Positions 25,372 to 33,670 of a stretch of DNA of 42,938 bases are shown here, one piece after another; positions within the stretch are counted from its first letter, which is position 1; the number at the start of each line of letters is the position of its first letter. The position numbers and the translations under genes were made by a program. This DNA comes from Chitinophagaceae bacterium (GTDB lineage Bacteria > Bacteroidota > Bacteroidia > Chitinophagales > Chitinophagaceae). Under the pieces are notes generated by a model. The model had not been told where the DNA came from. It ran no database searches and saw nothing but the letters and a program-made list of their open reading frames with translations. The DNA is taken from the NCBI GenBank assembly GCA_014879565.1, contig JACSRW010000011.1, positions 1 through 42,938 of the forward strand, written 5' to 3'.

Positions 25372-25887
25372 TCAGGTAAAGAGTGCCTTCAGTTCCACGG
25401 CATCGTCGGGTTTCATTTTCCCGCCAAGTATCAAACGTAATTGTCTTCTCCGGAGTGCTCCTTCAAAGAGTCTTTTTTCTTCTTCCGTTTCAGCCAGTAC
25501 GGGCGGAACGGGCCGCGGTTTCCGGTTGGGGTCCAGTGCCACGAATGTATAGTAAGCCTCATTACTTTTATACTTGTACTGCTGTGTCAGATCTTCTCCC
25601 CAGACACGCATATGGATTTCCATGGAAGTGGTGAATGCCCGGGTGACTTTTGCTTCAATATGTACTGCGTTCCCCAGTTTTACCGGGTTCTCAAAGGAAA
25701 TATTGTCAACGGAAGCCGTAACAACCGGGGCATTGCAATGTTTCTGTGCTGCAAGGGCTGCTGCAATATCCATCCAGTACATCAGCCTTCCGCCCATAAG
25801 GTTGCCAAAAACATTCGTATCATTCGGCAGTACTATTTCAGTCATGATAGTCAGGCTGTCGGCCGCTTTACGTGCATCCATTTTCAT
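25372..25887 (-). CDS. Hotdog-fold acyl-CoA thioesterase
   Basis: About 171 residues. It resembles the YciA/BFIT group of acyl-CoA thioesterases, which hydrolyse acyl-CoA to free acid and CoA in the cytoplasm. The hotdog helix is MTEIVLPNDTNVFGNLMGGRLMYWMD-like at residues about 15-40, with the expected N and D positions (PNDTNVFGN), then ASVDNISFENPVKLG. I prefer the ATG at 25887 (or 25881), because a TATATTTG promoter core lies immediately upstream; an in-frame TTG at 25899 overlaps that core. It is the last gene of the photolyase run and could also be read from it. Confidence 0.87.
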   Translation of the reverse strand: MKMDARKAADSLTIMTEIVLPNDTNVFGNLMGGRLMYWMDIAAALAAQKHCNAPVVTASVDNISFENPVKLGNAVHIEAKVTRAFTTSMEIHMRVWGEDLTQQYKYKSNEAYYTFVALDPNRKPRPVPPVLAETEEEKRLFEGALRRRQLRLILGGKMKPDDAVELKALFT

Positions 25888-25896
25888 TATTTTATG

Positions 25897-25904
25897 CAAA
25901 TATA
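25897..25904 (-). promoter_or_regulatory. -7 element for the thioesterase gene
   Basis: On the minus strand the sequence reads TATATTTG, an exact TAnnTTTG match, 9 nt before the ATG at 25887. No TTTG is seen at the -33 position. Confidence 0.5.
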
Positions 25905-25922
25905 GGCAGCCAGCCTGAGCGA

Positions 25923-27044
25923 TCAGGCAGTTTGCCGTACCGGTTGCCTGTTCGCCTGCAGAAATTTCTCCTGCTGTTTCCAGAACTGGAAAAACGAATC
26001 ATAAAACCGTCCGGTTGCGGGAAATATCCAGTCCCGTTCGTCTTTTATACCCGGGTAATGACGGAATGCCGGATGCTCTTTGGAATAAACAGCCGGGAAC
26101 TGATGCAACCCGGGTATAGAGGCCAGTTCCCCGCAGAAAACCTGCAGACCGGGTATGTTTTGTCCGAGTGCGGTAATAAACTGAATTACGCGGCTGCTCA
26201 CAGGGAATTGACGGAAATGGGAAGGTTCGAGCAGGAGTACCCGGTTGGCCTTCATATTTTTTCTCCACTCCGGATCCAGGTTATAGGAATTATACAGCAG
26301 TAAGGGCAGGGAAGGGTCCAGTGGCGCCAGGGTAGTTTCCGGAAGCGGGGTATGCCATTCCGGGATCTTTCCTTCCTGTAAAGAAGCCGGTATTTCCATA
26401 CCGGGTAAATCTGCATAGGGTTTATCCAGAAAACTGTTTCGCTGCTTGCTGCCGGTGTATTTGTTGATATTCTCCTGGTTGCAGTAATATTGTTTATTAC
26501 TGAATTGTCCGCTTACCCATTGCCAGCTGCAGGTATTACTGGCCAGATCGCCGTCCAGCAAATGATAGTACATCCAGCGAGCGGGCTCCGGCCAGTGTGT
26601 TTGCCCGATATTACAGGCGATGCTGGCCGTATACATCCGCATATGATTGTGCATATATCCTGTATTCACCAGTTCCCGGATCCCGGTATCAACAGCCTCA
26701 ATACCGGTTGTGGCATTCAGCAGGGCCACCGGTACATTTTTCCGGCTGGTATTTGTTCTGCGGATACGGATATCCTCAAAAATCCCGTCTTCCAGATGTT
26801 GCCAGGTACGCTGAAAATATTCACGCCAGGCCAGCTCCTTTACAAACGGCTCAATTTCTTCCAACCGGTATCCTTTTACCAGCACTGACTCCAGAACCTG
26901 TTTTACGGAAATAACACCCCGGGAAATATAGGGCGAGAGGCGGGTAATATGCCCGTTCAGATAATTACGGGTGCGGCCATAAGCCAGCGGGTCTGCCTGG
27001 TTCATCCGTTGCAGAATGGCGGAGTAACTTTTAGGAAAAAACAT
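25923..27044 (-). CDS. Photolyase/cryptochrome FAD-domain protein, apparently circularly permuted
   Basis: 373 residues. The FAD-binding domain normally found at the C-terminus of photolyases comes first here, at about residues 20-215. Its motifs are TRLSPYISRG, ELAWREYF, GYMHNHMRMYTAS and LLDGDLASNTCSWQWVSG. The usual N-terminal alpha/beta antenna domain is absent at the front. Instead the last 150 residues hold a Rossmann-like stretch (LPLLLYNSYNLDP, NRVLLLEPSHFRQFP) that resembles that domain, suggesting a circular permutation (inference). It is the third gene in a run behind a second photolyase and a DUF2256 gene, so light-driven DNA repair or a regulatory light response is likely. Confidence 0.8.
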   Translation of the reverse strand: MFFPKSYSAILQRMNQADPLAYGRTRNYLNGHITRLSPYISRGVISVKQVLESVLVKGYRLEEIEPFVKELAWREYFQRTWQHLEDGIFEDIRIRRTNTSRKNVPVALLNATTGIEAVDTGIRELVNTGYMHNHMRMYTASIACNIGQTHWPEPARWMYYHLLDGDLASNTCSWQWVSGQFSNKQYYCNQENINKYTGSKQRNSFLDKPYADLPGMEIPASLQEGKIPEWHTPLPETTLAPLDPSLPLLLYNSYNLDPEWRKNMKANRVLLLEPSHFRQFPVSSRVIQFITALGQNIPGLQVFCGELASIPGLHQFPAVYSKEHPAFRHYPGIKDERDWIFPATGRFYDSFFQFWKQQEKFLQANRQPVRQTA

Positions 27045-27074
27045 ACCTGTACAACAGGCAAACCAGGTATTAGT

Positions 27075-27236
27075 TTAGCCGGGTTGTTCATTTTTCTCTT
27101 TCTTTGACCGGCGGCAGCGTTCGCTGCAATACCGGACCTCCGGCCAGGTTTTTTCCCATTTTTTCCGCCAGCTGAAAGGACGTCCGCAAACCGGACATAT
27201 TTTCTCCGGTAAATGTTCTTTGGCTATTCTTTTCAT
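27075..27236 (-). CDS. DUF2256 small zinc-ribbon-like protein
   Basis: 53 residues with the DUF2256 signature: [19 protein letters not shown] at about residues 9-27 and [15 protein letters not shown] at about 33-47. The cysteines C14-C17 and C37-C41 should bind one zinc ion. Genes of this family often lie next to photolyase genes, but their function is unknown. The start ATG overlaps the TGA of the photolyase gene upstream (ATGA at 27236-27233), so translation is probably coupled, and the next photolyase-like gene follows after 30 bp. Confidence 0.93.
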   Translation of the reverse strand: MKRIAKEHLPEKICPVCGRPFSWRKKWEKTWPEVRYCSERCRRSKKEKNEQPG

Positions 27237-28711
27237 CCGGCCGTTTTTTGCAAAAATATTTCAGCCGCTTCCAGGTGTTTTTTTTGCTTTTCCGGGGACA
27301 TTTTATCAAAAGTCTTCAGCAGCATACCCAGCCGTGGATTGCTCCCGAAAAAATCCCGGTGTACATGCATAAAGCGCCAGAAAAGTCCGTCCCAGGTTTC
27401 CTGCCAGGGGCCTTTTTCCCAGTGACCCATCTTAAGCAGATAGTTACTGCCGCTGATATAGGGTTTTGTGGTCATCAGACCGCCGTCTGCAAACTGCGTC
27501 ATGCCATAAATATTCGGTACCATCACCCAATCATAACTGTCAATAAACATTTCCATGAACCACCGGTACACTTCATCCGGATCAAATTCACAGAGCAGCA
27601 TAAAATTGCCCAGTACCATCAGCCTTTCAATATGATGACAATACCCGGTCCGGAGTACCCTGCGGATAACGGTATCCACCGGACCAATACCCGTTTGTCC
27701 GGTCCAGAATGAAGCAGGTATTTTCCGGCTGAAACCCCAGTAATTGCGTGTCCGCTGTACGGAACCCTCCCGCTCATAAACAATCCGGATAAATTCTCTC
27801 CAGCCGGTGAGCTGCCGGATAAATCCCTCCAGTGAATTCAGGGGTACGGGGTGCTTTTTTGCATAATCCAGCACCGTACCGAGTACTTCCTGCGGGGTTA
27901 ATAAACCCGTATTCAGGGCAGGGGTCAGCAGAGAATGGTAAAGAAAATTTTCCCGGTTATGCATGGCATCTTCATAAGGTCCAAAGAGGGCCAGTTTATA
28001 CTGAAGAAAATGCTGCAGCCAGTTCATGGCATCTATATTTGTAACCGGATAGCGGAATGGGGTGGCGGTTCCGGGATTACCGGGAAAATTGCTTTCCACA
28101 TATCCGATGGCTTCCTCCACTTTTTCTGAGGGCGGCAAATCAGGAAGCGCGGGGGGGATATGATTACCGGGAAGCCGCAGACGGTTTTCGGCATCAAAAC
28201 TCCATTTACCGCCGAGGGGTTTACCGTTTGCATCCAGCAGCAGGCCGCGTTTTTTGCGTTGTGCTATGTAGAAGTCTGTCTGAAAATAAGTTTTTCTGCC
28301 GGCAAAATAATCCTCCACTTCTTCCATCCGGTTCAGGAAACCGGGGGAGGGTGATTTGTGGCATTGAATACCTGCATTTGCAGCGGCCCGGGTTATTCTT
28401 TTTTCAAGCCAGTTGTCGGTCGTATCGGCATAATACAGGCTATGCAGTTGCTGCCTGCCCAGTTCCTCCATTAAGATTCGGCAGTCAGACTGGTCTGATG
28501 CTGTTTCGATATACACTACTTTGTATCCTTTGCTTCTCAGATCTTCCGCATACAGCTGCATGCTGGCGCGGTGGAATACCAGTTTTTGCTTATGAAACGC
28601 GTATAACCGGAAAAAGAGGTGTTCTTCGGTCAGAATTACCGGCCGGCCGGGAAAAAGGGCCGGATGTGACTGATACAGCTGGTGGGGAAAAATCAGCGTG
28701 GCTTCCTGCAT
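27233..28711 (-). CDS. Cryptochrome/photolyase of the (6-4)/FeS-BCP family, without Fe-S cysteines
   Basis: 492 residues, full length. The N-terminal domain (about 1-130) begins [14 protein letters not shown] and contains [18 protein letters not shown]. The FAD domain shows [11 protein letters not shown] (303-313), the paired histidines of the family in [18 protein letters not shown] (356-373) and [19 protein letters not shown] (400-418). The four cysteines that hold the [4Fe-4S] cluster in Agrobacterium PhrB appear to be missing: the region after GSNYLLKMG reads [18 protein letters not shown], and the first site reads GIGPVD. It likely repairs UV photoproducts or senses light. It heads the four-gene run and is divergent from the SDR gene. 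Confidence 0.88.
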   Translation of the reverse strand: MQEATLIFPHQLYQSHPALFPGRPVILTEEHLFFRLYAFHKQKLVFHRASMQLYAEDLRSKGYKVVYIETASDQSDCRILMEELGRQQLHSLYYADTTDNWLEKRITRAAANAGIQCHKSPSPGFLNRMEEVEDYFAGRKTYFQTDFYIAQRKKRGLLLDANGKPLGGKWSFDAENRLRLPGNHIPPALPDLPPSEKVEEAIGYVESNFPGNPGTATPFRYPVTNIDAMNWLQHFLQYKLALFGPYEDAMHNRENFLYHSLLTPALNTGLLTPQEVLGTVLDYAKKHPVPLNSLEGFIRQLTGWREFIRIVYEREGSVQRTRNYWGFSRKIPASFWTGQTGIGPVDTVIRRVLRTGYCHHIERLMVLGNFMLLCEFDPDEVYRWFMEMFIDSYDWVMVPNIYGMTQFADGGLMTTKPYISGSNYLLKMGHWEKGPWQETWDGLFWRFMHVHRDFFGSNPRLGMLLKTFDKMSPEKQKKHLEAAEIFLQKTAG

Positions 28712-28762
28712 AGGCCATAGAACAATCCGGAAAGCCTGTTGTTGTACGGGAAAGATTTTTTT

Positions 28763-29479
28763 ATGGAGACACTGAAAGGGAAGAAAGTATTGATTGCAGG
28801 GGCCAGCGGCGGGATAGGGTCGGCCCTTGCCAGGCTGATGGCAGGGAGCGGGGCGGAAATCTTTCTGACGGGCCGGAGTGCTGAAAAACTGGAAGAGATA
28901 CGTCTTTCACTGGGACTGGATTCTTCCCGGGTACTGGCAGCCGACCTTACTGAGCCTGCTGATGTGGAAAGACTAAAAGCCGCTTTTACCGCTGTGTTCA
29001 GCCAGCCGGATATCGTAATTAATACAGCCGGGGTTGGTATTATAAAGCCAATGGAACAGCTAAGTCCGGAAGAGTTTATTACCTCATTTATGGTGAATCT
29101 TTTTGCTCCCTTTTTACTGATGAAGGCCTTTCTGCCTTTAATGAAAGAGCAAAAGAAAGGCCTGGTCATTCATATACCGGGCGTACTGGGAAAGACACCG
29201 ATGCAGGGCGCCGCGGCTTATTCCGCCTCCAAATACGGACTTACCGGGATGATGCAGAGTATCCGGGAAGAGATTAAAAGGACAGAGATCCGAGTAACCA
29301 ATCTATACCTGGGCGGTACAGATACAGCCTTCTGGGATACAATTGATCTGCGGGTACAGCGGGATAAAATGATCCGGGCCGAAGAAGCAGCCCGGGCGAT
29401 CTGGTTTCTCTGCCAGCAACCGGCCGGGGCTGTTGTCAGCGAGATGGCCCTGCAGCCCTTTAATCATCAGGCGATCTGA
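28763..29479 (+). CDS. Short-chain dehydrogenase/reductase-like protein
   Basis: 238 residues from the ATG at 28763; an in-frame TTG at 28739 would add eight residues. The cofactor motif GASGGIG is at residues 13-19 and the TGR after strand 2 suggests NADP. The catalytic YxxxK is Y153 and K157 (YSASK) and N112 is present, but the serine 13 residues before the tyrosine is G140 (HIPGVLGK). Such a change usually removes or alters activity. The closest classical relatives are general SDR oxidoreductases of unknown substrate. It is divergent from the photolyase run with 51 bp between start codons. Confidence 0.87.
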   Translation: METLKGKKVLIAGASGGIGSALARLMAGSGAEIFLTGRSAEKLEEIRLSLGLDSSRVLAADLTEPADVERLKAAFTAVFSQPDIVINTAGVGIIKPMEQLSPEEFITSFMVNLFAPFLLMKAFLPLMKEQKKGLVIHIPGVLGKTPMQGAAAYSASKYGLTGMMQSIREEIKRTEIRVTNLYLGGTDTAFWDTIDLRVQRDKMIRAEEAARAIWFLCQQPAGAVVSEMALQPFNHQAI

Positions 29480-29524
29480 TAAAACTCATAAGTGTTAGTA
29501 CGGGGCATTCGCGTATTTTTGGAG

Positions 29525-29532
29525 TAAGTTTG
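29525..29532 (+). promoter_or_regulatory. -7 element of the proline dehydrogenase promoter
   Basis: TAAGTTTG matches TAnnTTTG and lies 7 nt before the ATG at 29540, so the mRNA would start at or within a base or two of the start codon. Confidence 0.55.
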
Positions 29533-29539
29533 CTTTCAT

Positions 29540-30769
29540 ATGGAAAAAAAATACCCGGACATTTCGTTCGACAATACCGAACTGGCATTCCAGTATAAAT
29601 CCGACAAGGAACTTAAAAAAGCCAATTTCCTCTTCAATATGATGGCGAGGCCCTGGCTGGTAAAAATCGGCACCCGGCTCACTCCCTGGGCCATTAATAT
29701 GGGGCTGCCTGTAAAGGGAATAATCCGGAATACAATTTTCTCCCAGTTTGTTGGAGGTGAGACCCTGGAGGAAACCGCCAGGGCTGCCAGTGTTCTGGGT
29801 AAATACAATGTGCAGGTAATCCTTGATTATGGCGTGGAAGGGAAAGAAGGCGAGGCGAATTTTGACAAGGCCAGCGATATGTTTATCAATGTGATTAACT
29901 ATGCCGCCACGCAGCCCAATATTCCTTTTATGAGTGTAAAGATGACGGGGTTTGCCCGGCATGGCCTGCTGGAAAAAATGGACAGCCTGATGAAGGGACA
30001 CGAAGGCAGTCTCTCTAAAAAATTTGAAAAGGCCCTGTACGATCTCAGTCCGGAAGAAAAGGCTGAATGGGAGCGGATCCATTTCCGGGTAAACCGGGTT
30101 TGTGAAGCGGCCGCGGTAAAATCCATCAGTGTTTCTATTGATGCGGAAGAAACCTGGATCCAGGATCCGGTGGATATGCTGACGATTCTGATGATGGAAA
30201 AGTACAATAAGGAAAAACCGATTGTATATAACACCCTTCAGCATTACCGGCACGACCGGCTTCGTTTCCTTGAAGACAGTTATGAAGCGGCGGTGGCTAA
30301 AAATTTTATTCTGGGCTCAAAACTGGTGCGCGGTGCCTATATGGAAAGGGAGCGAAGGAGAGCTGCGGAGAAAGGTTATCCCTCACCCATTCAGCCTGAT
30401 AAGGAAAGTACCGACCGTGATTTTAACCTGGGCGTGAAATTCTGTATTGATCATATTGACCGGGTGGCCCTGGTAGTGGCATCTCATAATGAGTACAGTA
30501 ATCTGTATGCCGCTCAGTTGTTAATGGAAAAAGGGTTGCCGCTCAGTCACCCCTATGTACACTGGAGTCAGTTATATGGCATGAGTGATAATATCACCTT
30601 TAACCTGGCCAATGCCGGCTGTAGTGTGAGCAAATACCTTCCCTTTGGCCCCATCCGGGATGTAGTGCCCTACCTGATGCGCCGGGCGCAGGAGAATACT
30701 TCTGTAAAAGGTCAGACAGGCAGGGAACTGGGACTGATCACCCGTGAACTGAAACGCCGGGGACTCTGA
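29540..30769 (+). CDS. Proline dehydrogenase
   Basis: 409 residues, a single-domain PRODH. It oxidises proline to pyrroline-5-carboxylate with FAD, the first step of proline catabolism, passing electrons to the membrane quinone pool. The TIM barrel shows VQVILDYGVEGKEGE (about residues 91-105), LGSKLVRGAYMERERRR (about 256-272) and the substrate-binding end SKYLPFGPIRDVVPYLMRRA (about 370-389). No pyrroline-5-carboxylate dehydrogenase domain is fused or adjacent, so this is not the bifunctional PutA type. The gene is probably transcribed alone as a leaderless mRNA and ends convergently with the TerB-like gene. Confidence 0.95.
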   Translation: MEKKYPDISFDNTELAFQYKSDKELKKANFLFNMMARPWLVKIGTRLTPWAINMGLPVKGIIRNTIFSQFVGGETLEETARAASVLGKYNVQVILDYGVEGKEGEANFDKASDMFINVINYAATQPNIPFMSVKMTGFARHGLLEKMDSLMKGHEGSLSKKFEKALYDLSPEEKAEWERIHFRVNRVCEAAAVKSISVSIDAEETWIQDPVDMLTILMMEKYNKEKPIVYNTLQHYRHDRLRFLEDSYEAAVAKNFILGSKLVRGAYMERERRRAAEKGYPSPIQPDKESTDRDFNLGVKFCIDHIDRVALVVASHNEYSNLYAAQLLMEKGLPLSHPYVHWSQLYGMSDNITFNLANAGCSVSKYLPFGPIRDVVPYLMRRAQENTSVKGQTGRELGLITRELKRRGL

Positions 30770-30782
30770 CCGGTATCAGAGT
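30763..30782. terminator. Hairpin shared by two convergent stop codons
   Basis: ACTCTGA (30763-30769) pairs with TCAGAGT (30776-30782) over a 6-nt loop. One arm contains the proline dehydrogenase TGA, the other the TGA of the opposing gene. No T run follows on either strand, so it may protect 3' ends rather than terminate. Confidence 0.45.
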
Positions 30783-31168
30783 TGCAGGAGTTTTTTCAAC
30801 CGAACCAGGTATACCAATTCCTCGTGGTTGATTTTCCTTATGCATTCGGCTATATGCCGGGCACTGTTGAAAATTTTCATCCGTCCGGCCTGGTCAATAT
30901 CTTTTCCGTGTTCAAGGAACCAGTTTTCAAACAACTGGTAGGCCTCTTCGGCTTTGATAGCTTCTTCTTCCAGTGTTTCAAATTCAAACTCGATCAGGAA
31001 CGCTCTGTCGGAGCCGAACCGGTCATGACTGTCGTCATGGTGTTTCCAGCAATAAAGAATTTCTTCATGAAGTGATTTTCTTTCCTCCGGCCTGATTTTT
31101 TTATCAGCGGCAGCAATCGCGTAAAAGAGATTTCCCAATTCCTTATAAAATCGTCTTGGGTCTTGCAT
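30776..31168 (-). CDS. TerB-like small protein of unknown function
   Basis: About 130 residues from the ATG at 31168 (MQDPRRFYKELGNLFYAIAA); the frame is open to 31237 but the upstream part looks non-coding. The protein is helical. Its early AIAAADKKIRPEERKSLHEEI resembles the start of TerB/DjlA-type domains, which fold as a helical bundle and are linked to tellurite resistance or membrane stress in some bacteria. This likeness is weak and does not give a function. Highly charged, no signal peptide. It is convergent with proline dehydrogenase. Confidence 0.7.
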   Translation of the reverse strand: MQDPRRFYKELGNLFYAIAAADKKIRPEERKSLHEEILYCWKHHDDSHDRFGSDRAFLIEFEFETLEEEAIKAEEAYQLFENWFLEHGKDIDQAGRMKIFNSARHIAECIRKINHEELVYLVRLKKLLQL

Positions 31169-31332
31169 ACTTAAAAGTAAATGCTTCCGGGTTTCCGGAG
31201 GCTGACGATAATCAGCTGCCCATTTGCCTGAGATCAAAGCAAATTAACCTCCATTCTGTTAGATTCATCAGGAATACCATACTGCGGGTATTGCCTTTCC
31301 GGATTATTCCGGTTAATTTGTCCTAAAAAAAA

Positions 31333-32226
31333 ATGCGCAACTTATTTTCCGTCAGCTTCTTGTTTTTGCTGGTTGCCTGTAAACCGGCAGCCCGTCAGCC
31401 CCTTTCCCTTGAAGAAGCGGTGATGCAATCCTTCCGGGATGACAAATTCAGTTTACTGGAAGATTATCTGCCGACAAAGGAATTTTATAAATCACTGGGA
31501 GAGGAGGTGCAGCAACGGACTGATCCGGAAATTGACAGTTTCCTGGTTGAAAATAAATCCCGGATCAGCAGTGACTGGGAAAAAATGCGGGAAAACCTGA
31601 AGGAAGGTAAAGTTCAGCCGGAAGCCCTGAAATTTAAAGAATCGCTGGTTTATAAACCCTATCCCAAAAGTTCCATGCAGGCCATGGTAGTGATTTATGA
31701 TTACCGGGGAAAGCTGTTTGATGACCTTACATTTATTGTAAAAGAGCAGGCAGGTAAAAAGTTCCTGCTCGGCATACCGGTTCCCTCTTCCGCATTCCGG
31801 ATGCGTGACAGTACCCTCCGGAACAGCAACCAGGCCCGGGCAGCCCTGGAAATGCTTGATCCGGGTTTTGCACCCAAAATGAAAATCCTGGTAACCGAAC
31901 TGATTAATGCCGCGGAAAAAGAAGATATCAGTTTTTTTGCGGACCGGGTGGTATACAGGGGAGAGGATGATAACCGCAACTGGAAGTCTGCCATAAACAG
32001 TTCGGTCCAGGAAGAAAAAAACCAGGCCCTGGCCCTGATGAGCCAGGTTAAAGAAGTCATGTCTGATTGTCCCGGTCTGGAATTCGGGCAGGTAATGGGC
32101 AACTCCGAGTCTGAAGGGTACTGGATTATTCAGCCGGTTAACTGTACCGGCAAGACCATACATTTTGCTTTTTTGAAAGTGGGTGACCGCTTTTTACTGG
32201 GCGACCTGGACACTGAAGGCCGTTGA
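31333..32226 (+). CDS. Predicted lipoprotein of unknown function
   Basis: 297 residues. The N-terminus has a lipoprotein signal (hydrophobic FSVSFLFLLVAC) with the lipidated cysteine at residue 16 (LVAC, then K, so probably exported to the outer membrane). The rest is a soluble mixed alpha/beta protein with no motif I can assign. A possible -7 element, TTAATTTG, lies at 31313-31320. The downstream neighbours are thyA and folA, from which a 76-bp spacer separates it. Confidence 0.85.
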   Translation: MRNLFSVSFLFLLVACKPAARQPLSLEEAVMQSFRDDKFSLLEDYLPTKEFYKSLGEEVQQRTDPEIDSFLVENKSRISSDWEKMRENLKEGKVQPEALKFKESLVYKPYPKSSMQAMVVIYDYRGKLFDDLTFIVKEQAGKKFLLGIPVPSSAFRMRDSTLRNSNQARAALEMLDPGFAPKMKILVTELINAAEKEDISFFADRVVYRGEDDNRNWKSAINSSVQEEKNQALALMSQVKEVMSDCPGLEFGQVMGNSESEGYWIIQPVNCTGKTIHFAFLKVGDRFLLGDLDTEGR

Positions 32227-32293
32227 TTTGTTTCAATTCACAAGTTGCCAACAGGGCCCCTTTGTTTTCTCCGGCTTCGGTCAATCTTCCTAA

Positions 32294-32309
32294 CTTGCAG
32301 GCATGCAAG
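32294..32309 (+). promoter_or_regulatory. Hairpin spanning the thyA start codon
   Basis: CTTGCA (32294-32299) and TGCAAG (32304-32309) form a perfect 6-bp stem with the loop GGCA; the ATG (32303-32305) is split between loop and stem. The left arm also overlaps TAACTTG (32291-32297), a poor -7 match. Confidence 0.35.
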
Positions 32310-33097
32310 CATACCTGGATTTACTGAGGCATATCCTGGAAGAAGGTACAGACAAAACAGACCGTACCGGCACCGGTACCCGCAGTGTATTTGGCTACCA
32401 GATGCGTTTTGACCTGGAGAAAGGATTTCCCCTTGTGACCACAAAAAAAGTGCACCTGAAAAGTATTATCCATGAGCTTTTATGGTTTCTGAAAGGAGAA
32501 ACCAATATTGCTTATCTGAAAGAAAAAGGGGTGTCTATCTGGGATGAGTGGGCGGATGAGCAGGGAAATCTCGGTCCCGTATATGGAAAACAATGGCGGA
32601 GCTGGGAAGGACGGGACGGAAAAGTAGTGGACCAGGTTTCAGACCTGATCAAACAAATAAAATCAAACCCTGACAGCCGGCGGCTGATTATCAGTGCCTG
32701 GAATGTGACGGATCTGCCGGACATGGCGCTGATGCCCTGCCATGCCCTTTTTCAGTTTTATGTGGCAGATGGCAAACTGAGCTGCCAGTTGTACCAACGC
32801 AGTGCCGATGTGTTCCTTGGAGTGCCTTTTAATATTGCCTCTTATGCTTTGCTGACCCTGATGGTGGCACAGGTATGCGGCCTGCGGCCGGGAGAGTTTA
32901 TTCATACATTCGGGGATGTGCATATTTACAATAATCATATGGAGCAGGTAAAACTGCAACTGAGCCGTACGCCTTATCCGTTGCCCCGGATGAAGCTGAA
33001 CCCGGCAGTCACTGATATTTTCGGTTTCAGTTTTGAAGATTTTACCCTGGAAGATTACCAGTCGCACCCTGGTATCAAAGCGCCTGTTGCAGTCTGA
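32303..33097 (+). CDS. thyA: Thymidylate synthase
   Basis: 264 residues, the same length as E. coli ThyA. It converts dUMP to dTMP using methylene-tetrahydrofolate and leaves dihydrofolate, which the downstream folA product reduces. The catalytic cysteine is C146 in MPCHALFQF; the phosphate-binding arginines are R21 (DRTGTGTRS) and the pair in PDSRRLI (126-127). The motif [20 protein letters not shown] near residue 165 is typical. folA follows after 60 bp that contains a heptamer repeat. Confidence 0.98.
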   Translation: MQAYLDLLRHILEEGTDKTDRTGTGTRSVFGYQMRFDLEKGFPLVTTKKVHLKSIIHELLWFLKGETNIAYLKEKGVSIWDEWADEQGNLGPVYGKQWRSWEGRDGKVVDQVSDLIKQIKSNPDSRRLIISAWNVTDLPDMALMPCHALFQFYVADGKLSCQLYQRSADVFLGVPFNIASYALLTLMVAQVCGLRPGEFIHTFGDVHIYNNHMEQVKLQLSRTPYPLPRMKLNPAVTDIFGFSFEDFTLEDYQSHPGIKAPVAV

Positions 33098-33116
33098 GTA
33101 AATATCCGGCGCGCGA

Positions 33117-33144
33117 CCTCAAACAACAAACCTCAAACCTCAAA
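33117..33144 (+). repeat. Heptameric tandem repeat between thyA and folA
   Basis: Four 7-bp units: CCTCAAA, CAACAAA, CCTCAAA, CCTCAAA, followed by a degenerate CCTTCAT. It ends 13 bp before the folA ATG and so probably forms the folA ribosome-binding region. Confidence 0.8.
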
Positions 33145-33157
33145 CCTTCATTCCGAC

Positions 33158-33652
33158 ATGCTTATTTCCCTGGTTGTTGCTGCAGCTGAAAATAATGCGA
33201 TTGGGAAAGATGGCATTATGCCCTGGCATTTGCCCAATGATCTCCGGCATTTTAAGAATGTTACCTGGGGCATGCCTGTGATTATGGGCCGCAAAACCTT
33301 TGAATCACTCGGGAAAGCGCTTCCCGGGAGAAAAAATATTGTTATCACCCGGCAAACTAACTGGTCCGCTCCCGGAGTGGTGGTTGTGCAGGAACCATCG
33401 GATGCTTTATTTGTTGCCGGTGAAACAGATGCCCGCGAAGTGATGATAATCGGTGGCGGGGAGATCTATCGTTATTTTTTTGAAAAAGCCGGCAGAATTT
33501 ATTTAACACGCGTGGAAGCCAGTCCGGAAGCCGATACTTTTTTTCCGGCTATTGATCCGAAAAAATGGAAACTGGTCAGTCAGCAGCGGTTTGAGGCTGA
33601 TGGGAAAAATGCGTTTAATTATTCCTTCCAGACCTGGGAAAGACAAGACTGA
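33158..33652 (+). CDS. folA: Dihydrofolate reductase
   Basis: 164 residues. It reduces dihydrofolate to tetrahydrofolate with NADPH, restoring the cofactor used up by ThyA. The sequence shows the N-terminal ISLVVAAAENNAIGKDG, the substrate loop MPWHLPNDLRHFK with the catalytic aspartate, the MGRKTFESLG helix and the nucleotide-binding GGGEIY. It lies 60 bp after thyA and 18 bp before the methyltransferase gene, so the three probably form one transcript. Confidence 0.98.
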   Translation: MLISLVVAAAENNAIGKDGIMPWHLPNDLRHFKNVTWGMPVIMGRKTFESLGKALPGRKNIVITRQTNWSAPGVVVVQEPSDALFVAGETDAREVMIIGGGEIYRYFFEKAGRIYLTRVEASPEADTFFPAIDPKKWKLVSQQRFEADGKNAFNYSFQTWERQD

Positions 33653-33670
33653 TCAACCCGACGAATTTAT

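Noticed and set aside
27088-27309. 73-codon minus-strand frame between the two photolyases
   Set aside because: Wrong frame: the overlapping frame at 27075-27236 encodes a DUF2256 protein with its cysteine signature and ATGA coupling.
28057-28713. 218-codon plus-strand frame over the photolyase gene
   Set aside because: Antisense shadow of a protein with strong photolyase motifs.
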